Virus record (IMG/VR): IMGVR_UViG_3300007722_000005
Span: 1 to 64,000 of that record
Source of the DNA: a virus
Reading direction: 5' to 3' (one strand)
DNA length: 64,000 nucleotides
Position numbers and translations under genes: made by a program. The notes beneath the pieces are model-generated. The model was not told where the DNA came from and ran no database searches. It saw nothing but the letters and a program-made list of their open reading frames with translations. Shown piece after piece: positions 36,681-41,816 of this stretch (position 1 is its first letter; the number at the start of each line of letters is the position of its first letter).

Positions 36681-36761
36681 CAAGAGTGTCCTAGGCCACT
36701 AGACGATCTCGCACACGCCAGTAGCGTGGGTCGAGTGGGATTTGAACCCACGTCTCTCTTG
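36681..36761 (-). other. tRNA halves in permuted order, element 1
   Basis: Minus strand reads: CAAGAG, a T-arm GTGGG-TTCAAAT-CCCAC, an acceptor-like strand, loop TACTG, then GCGTG..., a Glu-like D-arm (TCGTCTAGTGGCCTAGGAC) and CTCTTG. The 3' half precedes the 5' half; CACGC/GCGTG pair across the join and the outer CAAGAG/CTCTTG pair as an anticodon stem would. Confidence 0.55.
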
Positions 36762-36764
36762 TTC

Positions 36765-36840
36765 TGGCGCCGAGGACGGGGATTGAACCCGCCTGAGAAT
36801 GATCGACAGTCATCCTGTATCCCCAGATAGCTACCTCGGC
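36765..36840 (-). tRNA. tRNA-Asp(GTC), copy 1
   Basis: Acceptor GCCGAGG/CCTCGGC, anticodon loop CTGTCGA in ATGA/TCAT, T-arm GCGGG-TTCAATC-CCCGT, GCCA. Confidence 0.88.
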
Positions 36841-36871
36841 AAATATGGAGTTGCGTAAACGCAACATTGTT

Positions 36872-36999
36872 TGGGACGCGATGGTGAGGTTTTCACTCAC
36901 GACGATTTACAAGATCGCTATCAGCTTTACCCCTCATGGTTGTAACCCCACTACTCATAAAGCATTCCTGTGGACTCGGTCACCACAGCTTCACCGCGT
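36872..36999 (-). pseudogene. tRNA-like gene with ~60-nt insertion in D-region
   Basis: Ends pair as acceptor ACGCGGT/ATCGCGT with a CCCA end; anticodon-like GCGAT-CTTGTAA-ATCGT (TGT) and T-stem GTGAG/CTCAC, but T-loop TGAAAAC is non-canonical. AAGCTG occurs on both sides of a ~60-nt insert in the D-arm. Probably a disrupted Thr(TGT) tRNA. Confidence 0.45.
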
Positions 37000-37000
37000 T

Positions 37001-37074
37001 TGGAGCACCTGCGCGGATTCGAACCGCGTTCAATAGTTTGGAAAACTATGTCCTCTCCCAGGAGCGACAGATGC
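37001..37074 (-). tRNA. tRNA-Gly(TCC), copy 1
   Basis: Acceptor GCATCTG/CAGGTGC, anticodon ATAGT/ACTAT around TTTCCAA, T-arm GCGG-TTCGAAT-CCGC, CCA. Confidence 0.9.
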
Positions 37075-37091
37075 ATTAGTTGAATGTCGAC

Positions 37092-37099
37092 TATTTATA
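37092..37099 (-). promoter_or_regulatory. late-promoter sequence before tRNA-Gly
   Basis: Exact TATAAATA on the minus strand, 18 bases upstream of tRNA-Gly(TCC). Suggests some tRNAs are also made late. Confidence 0.5.
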
Positions 37100-37108
37100 A
37101 TATTGTTT

Positions 37109-37183
37109 TGGCGGCCCTGCACGGAATCGAACCGCGTTGGCTGGTTTTGGAGACCAGTGCATCACCTTTCATGCTTCAGGGAC
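37109..37183 (-). tRNA. tRNA-Trp(CCA)
   Basis: Acceptor GTCCCTG/CAGGGCC, anticodon CTGGT/ACCAG around CTCCAAA, D-arm GCAT/ATGC, T-arm with TTCGATT, G73, CCA. Anticodon loop like E. coli tRNA-Trp. Confidence 0.9.
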
Positions 37184-37194
37184 ATAATTTAATT

Positions 37195-37250
37195 TGAGCT
37201 AAGACAAAAAGGACTCGAACCTTCGCTTTCGCCAGAACCAGTTGTGCACC
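37195..37250 (-). pseudogene. degenerate tRNA 3' half
   Basis: T-arm-like GAAGG-TTCGAGT-CCTTT with a following acceptor-like stretch, but no matching anticodon or D-arm. Confidence 0.4.
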
Positions 37251-37351
37251 TACGTCTATAAACGTTTCCACAACCTTCTCAGCAACATGCAAACCCTACA
37301 TTATATCAAATTCACACAACAATTATAGTTGCAAGTGTGAACCTCAAAACT

Positions 37352-37435
37352 TGGTGGTTGTGGTAGGATTCGAACCTACTCAGCTAGTGGGCCACTGATT
37401 TACAGTCAGCTTATCTCTCCAAGGAATGCACAACC
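37352..37435 (-). tRNA. tRNA-Tyr(GTA)
   Basis: Class II: acceptor GGTTGTG/CACAACC, anticodon CTGA/TCAG around CTGTAAA, medium variable arm, T-arm GTAGG-TTCGAAT-CCTAC, CCA. Confidence 0.93.
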
Positions 37436-37452
37436 ATTGTAATACGAAATCT

Positions 37453-37526
37453 TGGTGGTTCTAGAAGGTAACGATCCTTCGTCGCACGATTATCAGTCGT
37501 GTGCTCTACCTTTGAGCTACAGAACC
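37453..37526 (-). tRNA. tRNA-Ile(GAT), copy 2, altered T-loop
   Basis: Acceptor GGTTCTG/TAGAACC, anticodon CACGA/TCGTG around CTGATAA, T-stem GAAGG/CCTTC with loop ATCGTTA. CCA encoded. Confidence 0.82.
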
Positions 37527-37530
37527 TAAA

Positions 37531-37600
37531 AGGCGGGAGTGTCCTACCACTATACGATTACCCTCACGAGGGTAAGTGGAAATCGAATCCACGTCTCTTT
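37531..37600 (-). other. tRNA halves in permuted order, element 2
   Basis: Minus strand order: T-arm GTGGA-TTCGATT-TCCAC, acceptor TTACCCTC, two bases, acceptor GAGGGTAA, D-arm TCGTATAGTGGTAGGAC, CTCCCG. The acceptor strands are perfectly complementary over eight bases but joined by a 2-nt loop, with 3' half before 5' half. Confidence 0.6.
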
Positions 37601-37607
37601 CTTTACT

Positions 37608-37682
37608 TGGCGGTCCCAAGGGGTAACGATCCCCTTCTTCGACAGTGACAGTGTCGTGTGCGTCCATGAACACTTTGGAACC
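37608..37682 (-). tRNA. tRNA-Asp(GTC), copy 2, altered T-loop
   Basis: Acceptor GGTTCCA/TGGGACC, anticodon CGACA/TGTCG around CTGTCAC, T-stem AGGGG/CCCCT with loop ATCGTTA, GCCA. Confidence 0.82.
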
Positions 37683-37694
37683 GAATGCAATAAC

Positions 37695-37786
37695 TGGCGG
37701 AGAGCAGAGGAGTCGAACCCCATCCCCTTTCGGGGAACCTAGTTTTCAAGGCTAGTCGACACACCAACGCGTCTGCATTACTCTCC
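37695..37786 (-). tRNA. tRNA-Ser(TGA)
   Basis: Class II: acceptor GGAGAGT/GCTCTCC, anticodon CTAG/CTAG around CTTGAAA, variable hairpin CCCC-GAAA-GGGG, G73, CCA. Confidence 0.92.
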
Positions 37787-37794
37787 ATTAATAC

Positions 37795-37869
37795 TGGTGC
37801 ACCCGAGGAGAATCGAACTCCCTTTCGCAGATTGAAAGTCTGCTGTCCTAACCGGTAGACGACGGATGC
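37795..37869 (-). tRNA. tRNA-Glu(TTC)
   Basis: Acceptor GCATCCG/CGGGTGC, Glu-type D-arm (TCGTCTACCGGTTAGGACA), anticodon GCAGA/TCTGC around CTTTCAA, T-arm GGGAG-TTCGATT-CTCCT, CCA. Confidence 0.92.
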
Positions 37870-37879
37870 ATAATTCGCA

Positions 37880-37942
37880 GGCGTATTCCGGAGCAGCTCA
37901 CGCAAGGTGAGTGCCCATTGAGTCATCAACTCAACTTACGCC
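37880..37942 (-). ncRNA. three-arm tRNA-like RNA lacking a T-arm
   Basis: GGCGTA/TACGCC close a 63-nt element holding hairpins TTGAGT-TGATG-ACTCAA and CTCAC-CTTGC-GTGAG. A UGC triplet lies in the second loop. No T-arm or CCA. Possibly a decayed tRNA-Ala or a separate small RNA. Confidence 0.4.
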
Positions 37943-37950
37943 ATTGATCT

Positions 37951-38025
37951 TGGTGGGCCCTGTGGGATTTTAACCCACATCGTCTCGGGTAAGAGCCGAG
38001 TGTAATAACGTTATACGAAAGACCC
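37951..38025 (-). tRNA. tRNA-Lys(CTT)
   Basis: Acceptor GGGTCTT/AGGGCCC, anticodon CTCGG/CCGAG around CTCTTAC, T-arm GTGGG-TTAAAAT-CCCAC, CCA. Confidence 0.87.
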
Positions 38026-38031
38026 ATAATT

Positions 38032-38105
38032 TGGAGCGGGATAGGAGAATCGAACTCCTTTAACTAGTTTGGAAGACTAGGACACAACCAATATGCCAAT
38101 CCCGC
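38032..38105 (-). tRNA. tRNA-Gly(TCC), copy 2
   Basis: Acceptor GCGGGAT/ATCCCGC, anticodon CTAGT/ACTAG around CTTCCAA, T-arm AGGAG-TTCGATT-CTCCT, CCA. Confidence 0.9.
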
Positions 38106-38111
38106 GTTGTT

Positions 38112-38186
38112 TGGTGGAGGCCGAGGAAATCGAATCCTTCTAGTCAGAATCCTTGCAAAGGATACCCGTAACCCATTACTGCCCCC
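38112..38186 (-). tRNA. tRNA-Ala(TGC)
   Basis: Acceptor GGGGGCA/GGCCTCC (one mismatch), anticodon ATCC/GGAT around TTTGCAA, T-arm GAAGG-ATTCGATTT-CCTC type, CCA. First tRNA downstream of the array promoter at 38403. Confidence 0.82.
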
Positions 38187-38402
38187 AATGTTCTTAATTA
38201 ACAGCAATTTTGCAACTATCCAAAAATGCTTTCAATTAAGGAGTAGGCCGTCCCCACTCAGATCTCTTTTACTCTTCCTGTTTACGCCAGGAATTTCATC
38301 CAGACCGCCGCCAAATTGGAGATGTTTAAAGTGCCTCCGCGAATCGCGTTTCCGTACACTTTACTTCAAAAGAACGATTACTTCTTTGTTACTAGATTGA
38401 CT
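38187..38402 (-). other. structured leader of the tRNA array
   Basis: No gene. The transcript from 38403 would begin with nested stems (AAAGTG/CACTTT enclosing CGCG-ATT-CGCG, and CCTG/CAGG). Could be a processed leader or a small stable RNA; not matched to a known family. Confidence 0.4.
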
Positions 38403-38430
38403 ATTATCAACATTTTAAAACAAAAGTCAA
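38403..38430 (-). promoter_or_regulatory. promoter at head of the tRNA array
   Basis: Minus strand TTGACT, 16-base spacer, GATAAT, upstream of all 40 array tRNAs. Confidence 0.65.
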
Positions 38431-38460
38431 CAGTTATTTTAAATCCTTGATTCTACAACA

Positions 38461-38496
38461 AAAAACCCCAAGTCTTTCGATCTTGGGGTTCTTTTT
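38461..38496 (-). terminator. bidirectional terminator
   Basis: AACCCCAAG and CTTGGGGTT form a 9-bp stem bounded by A and T runs. It separates the small gene at 38517 from the tRNA promoter. Confidence 0.88.
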
Positions 38497-38516
38497 AAAA
38501 GAGATCTGATACTACC

Positions 38517-38627
38517 TTATCTCATAAGAACCCCGATCGCTTCATCACTACGGCCAAACCATGAGCAAATCCCTGGCGCATTATATGCGGCGGGTTGGCT
38601 TAATGTTTGTGGTAGTGTTTTATTCAT
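38517..38627 (-). CDS. unrecognised 36-aa protein, near-leaderless
   Basis: MNKTLPQTLSQPAAYNAPGI, then CSWFGRSDEAIGVLMR. The ATG at 38627 lies at the predicted start point of the promoter at 38635-38663, with no ribosome binding site. Single gene between promoter and terminator, so a genuine small transcription unit. Confidence 0.55.
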   Translation of the reverse strand: MNKTLPQTLSQPAAYNAPGICSWFGRSDEAIGVLMR

Positions 38628-38634
38628 ATGAAGC

Positions 38635-38663
38635 ATTATAGTACCTTTTGAAAGAAAAGTCAA
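38635..38663 (-). promoter_or_regulatory. early promoter
   Basis: Minus strand TTGACT, 17-base spacer, TATAAT. Confidence 0.8.
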
Positions 38664-38719
38664 CATCTATATTATATATATGTAAAAGTTAATTTTTGAC
38701 CACTTTTGAACAAAAATAT

Positions 38720-39172
38720 TTAAAAGGTTTGATATTCGTCGGAAAACCACTTCTTGAAGTCGCCGTATAAATGTGCTTCAAGGTGTTCCGCTTCTTTTTC
38801 CCAGGGGCGATCGCGGTAATGGTCATCTTCCTGCAGCGACACACTAACACGGCGAGCTTTCCACATTGTGTGACATATTGATAATTCGCGCTTCGCATAT
38901 TGTTTGACGTGGACCATCTCGTGGGACAACGCCAATATGGGATCAATCGTCTTCTTGTTAATGTTAATTGTAAACTTTCGTGGCTTATCGTTAATAATCG
39001 ACGACGGGTAGCACTCTGCATAACAGCCATTTTCGATTGCTCGGAAGTTAATGGTCACCGTTAGTTTACGAGAAAGATTCACATGCATCAATTGTCCGGA
39101 ATAGAATTTGATTGCTTCACCAACTTCAAATTTCAACTTATCATCACGACAGTTGCGGATTATGAACTTCAT
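38720..39172 (-). CDS. HExxH zinc metalloprotease-like protein
   Basis: A 150-residue protein with LALSHEMVHVKQYAKREL (HExxH) and a downstream RPWEKEAEHLEAHLYG supplying a likely third Glu ligand. This is the short gluzincin-like family found in many phages, next to replication genes. It is distinct from the SprT-like protein at 642. Substrate unknown. GGAGG-type site precedes the ATG. Confidence 0.75.
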   Translation of the reverse strand: MKFIIRNCRDDKLKFEVGEAIKFYSGQLMHVNLSRKLTVTINFRAIENGCYAECYPSSIINDKPRKFTININKKTIDPILALSHEMVHVKQYAKRELSICHTMWKARRVSVSLQEDDHYRDRPWEKEAEHLEAHLYGDFKKWFSDEYQTF

Positions 39173-39180
39173 CGTTCCTC

Positions 39181-39366
39181 CTAGTTTGGTTCGTCGTCTT
39201 GTTTGTCAGGTGCACCAGTCAACAAGACGTCCAACTGATGAGGAATGCTAATGACATCTAGCATCCAAATAAAAATATGGGATGTAGTCGTCATAACAAA
39301 AGCGACGGGTGCCAGTAGTATAATACACAGTAACCAATAAGCAAATGCTATGATTGTAGACATCAT
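39181..39366 (-). CDS. small membrane protein, 61 aa
   Basis: MMSTIIAFAYWLLCIILLAP then VAFVMTTTSHIFIWMLDVIS: one or two membrane segments and an acidic tail, ending TAG. Its ATG overlaps the helicase stop (one base). Similar tiny membrane genes often follow replication genes in T4-like phages. Confidence 0.6.
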   Translation of the reverse strand: MMSTIIAFAYWLLCIILLAPVAFVMTTTSHIFIWMLDVISIPHQLDVLLTGAPDKQDDEPN

Positions 39367-40748
39367 TAATTGAAGCTTTCGAATTTCGACGGATCAGATT
39401 TACCTAACCTTTTTCCGGTCGGGGATTTATCGAATGCCGGGCTGTCGTCCACAATATCCTCTTGGGCAGACTGCTCGACGTTGTACAATCTCATCTTCGA
39501 CTTATCAACACCAAGCACAAAACGCCTGTTCCTTGAAATGTCGTTGTAGCGGTTCTTCAATTGCTTGCAAAGAATTTGATTCATTTCAGCTAATTCTTCT
39601 GTAGTAATCAGAGCGAGCATCAAATCTGCTGTTGCAGGAAGGCCAAAACTTTCGCTTGTATCTTCTAAACCAACGTCAGTGTTTGAAAAACCTGATCGTG
39701 TTGTTTGTGTTGCAGAGATGAGTGGTACATCAAGTTCAATCGCGAGTCCACGCAATTCTTCCGCAATAGCTTTCACGTAAAGATATGAGTTAACGTTGGC
39801 ACCAAATTTCAATCTTGCTGATTTACATATATTTAGGTAATCGACAATAACGACGCGCGGTTTAAACTTCCTTTTTAGCTTTAACTCGCTGATTAAGTAC
39901 CGGAAATTATTTGCGTCCGCCGCGCCCGTAGGATACTCCTTAATAATCAAGCGGCCAGTCGTTTTCTCCCGCACACGTGCCATTTTCTTTGTGTACACGG
40001 CGTGTGGGAGCATTATTAATTCATCAAGTGACACGTTTAATAGATTCGCGTCAATCCGCTCGGCAATTTTCTCCTCAGACATTTCAAGTGTAATATACAG
40101 AACATCCATTCCTATCGAGAGATAATGGGATGCAAAGTGGCACATCGCTAACGATTTACCAACACCTGTACCAGCTAAAATTATATTGAGAGTTTTGTTT
40201 GACAGACCACCTTTTGTTATTTTATTTAAGAACTCTAGATCAAAAGGAATTTTATCTTCAACACGGTGGTAGAATTCATAACGCTCTTCACTATCACCAA
40301 TAAAATCGTGACCAATGTGGTTATCGAATGACACTGCCAACGCGGTCGATAGCAAATCCGGAATAGACCCCTTGTCGAGTTGTTTATCAGAACCATCCAA
40401 AATTTTAATCGAGGACATGACAGCATTATAGATTGCTTTATCTTGACAGAATTTTTCTGTCTCCGCCACAAGCCAATCAACGTTGTCGTCAACATTTTCT
40501 GTCAGACTTTTAACGAGCTCAACAATATCTGAATGTTGGTCATCCGAGATGCCTTTGATTTTGTCCGCTTCAAGAAGCAGCACGTCCGGCGTTACTATAC
40601 GGTTGTATTTTGTAAAGTGCTCATACACAATCTTATAAAGATGGCGTTCCGTGTCTCCAGAGAAATATGACTCCTTGAGAAACGGAAGAACCTTCCTCGC
40701 ATATTCATCGTTATATGCGATATTTTTTATGATCAGCTGATCAAGCAT
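39366..40748 (-). CDS. 41: replicative DNA helicase, gp41-like (DnaB family)
   Basis: A 460-residue DnaB/RecA-fold helicase. Walker A NIILAGTGVGKSLAM (residues about 190-205), Walker B-like VVIVDYLNIC, and motif H4 ISATQTTRSG. N-terminal helical domain (residues 1-150) as in T4 gp41. It unwinds at the fork with primase gp61. Overlaps uvsX by eight bases, so replication and recombination genes are coupled. Confidence 0.93.
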   Translation of the reverse strand: MLDQLIIKNIAYNDEYARKVLPFLKESYFSGDTERHLYKIVYEHFTKYNRIVTPDVLLLEADKIKGISDDQHSDIVELVKSLTENVDDNVDWLVAETEKFCQDKAIYNAVMSSIKILDGSDKQLDKGSIPDLLSTALAVSFDNHIGHDFIGDSEERYEFYHRVEDKIPFDLEFLNKITKGGLSNKTLNIILAGTGVGKSLAMCHFASHYLSIGMDVLYITLEMSEEKIAERIDANLLNVSLDELIMLPHAVYTKKMARVREKTTGRLIIKEYPTGAADANNFRYLISELKLKRKFKPRVVIVDYLNICKSARLKFGANVNSYLYVKAIAEELRGLAIELDVPLISATQTTRSGFSNTDVGLEDTSESFGLPATADLMLALITTEELAEMNQILCKQLKNRYNDISRNRRFVLGVDKSKMRLYNVEQSAQEDIVDDSPAFDKSPTGKRLGKSDPSKFESFN

Positions 40749-41796
40749 TCACTTCTCCCATTAGGTTACCGCTTGATATCTTGTAGTGCTCGTTAATGGC
40801 TTTTTCAAAGTCTGCGTTTGCTAAAAGATCAACCCAAAAAGATTTATTGCTCGTTTGCTTTTCTGAAAACGTTTCTTCTGAAACTGTACCCGTCTCTTTA
40901 TCAACGAGAGCGTATGTTCCTTTTGATATCTTTGTGATGAATTTCGTTTCAACAGCAATATCAAACAATCCTGACCACTCAGCAATACCACCTTCGAACA
41001 TAACCTGCACTGGAATCTTTGACTTCTCACGAACGTATCGTGATTTTTCTACATTGATTATGAAGTTATACCCCGCCAATTCGTCTTTCTCTTTCTCCTG
41101 TTGTCGACCAATAATAAAGATATTGTCCGCGGAGTAGTAGCTTCCTGTTCCTCCACCAACAACGTCCTTTGAAAACATCTCCAAAGTTTTGTATGTGTGA
41201 TTGACGGCTACCATTGGAATATTCTTCAAGTTGAGGTGGGGAGTTACCATTCGAAACAAGCTCTTGATTTGTTTTGCTCTCGTCATATCAGCAACAGATT
41301 TTTGTTCCAACGAATCCTCAATCTCTTTTTTCGAAGCGAGATTCCCAATTGAATCGATTGCGATGAATACCTTGTCGCCACGTTCGATGTGCTCAAGTTG
41401 CGTCATAACATCGAACTTCAATTTCTCTACGTCAGTAATAGGTGTGTGTACTACACGAGATTTATCAATACCGAGTGCATCAAAGTAGCTGATTGGAGTA
41501 CCAAATTCTGAATCATAAAACAACAGAGCAGCATCTTTGTACTGATCCATATATGCTTTTGCCAAAATCAACGTGAACATGGTTTTAAAGTGTTTCGACG
41601 GACCAGCAAACATTGTTAGCCCTGGAGTGAGCCCGCCTTTCAAGCTTCCCGAAAGGGCAATGTTGAGAACGGGGATGCGTGTCGAAATCATATCCTTTTC
41701 GGAAAAAAGTTTCGATTCCATCAACGTGTCTGTCAATCCAATAGTTGTATGCTCACGTAGTTTATCAACAAGACTGTTTCCTTTTGCTTTTGCCAT
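40741..41796 (-). CDS. uvsX: UvsX-like recombinase (RecA family)
   Basis: A 351-residue RecA-type protein: Walker A-like TMFAGPSKHFKTMFTL, Walker B VFIAIDSIGNLAS, and MVAVNHTYKTLEMF with GGGTGSYYSADNIF (L2 region). The Walker A is a divergent GPSKHFKT, characteristic of T4-type UvsX. It forms filaments on ssDNA for strand exchange and recombination-dependent replication. Confidence 0.93.
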   Translation of the reverse strand: MAKAKGNSLVDKLREHTTIGLTDTLMESKLFSEKDMISTRIPVLNIALSGSLKGGLTPGLTMFAGPSKHFKTMFTLILAKAYMDQYKDAALLFYDSEFGTPISYFDALGIDKSRVVHTPITDVEKLKFDVMTQLEHIERGDKVFIAIDSIGNLASKKEIEDSLEQKSVADMTRAKQIKSLFRMVTPHLNLKNIPMVAVNHTYKTLEMFSKDVVGGGTGSYYSADNIFIIGRQQEKEKDELAGYNFIINVEKSRYVREKSKIPVQVMFEGGIAEWSGLFDIAVETKFITKISKGTYALVDKETGTVSEETFSEKQTSNKSFWVDLLANADFEKAINEHYKISSGNLMGEVNA

Positions 41797-41816
41797 AAAC
41801 GGTTCCCTTTTTTATA

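Noticed and set aside
31968-37929. Minus-strand open frames crossing tRNA genes
   Set aside because: They run through tRNA sequence and lack ribosome binding sites; only frames starting between tRNAs were kept.
30432-38400. Many plus-strand open frames with conserved-looking GTRT/SNR-type peptides
   Set aside because: They are antisense translations of tRNA genes, a familiar artefact in which T-arms read as RIRT or DSNR.
38187-38402. 4.5S/SRP RNA or tmRNA in the array leader
   Set aside because: No SRP Alu or GGAA-tetraloop signature and no tag-peptide frame could be found.
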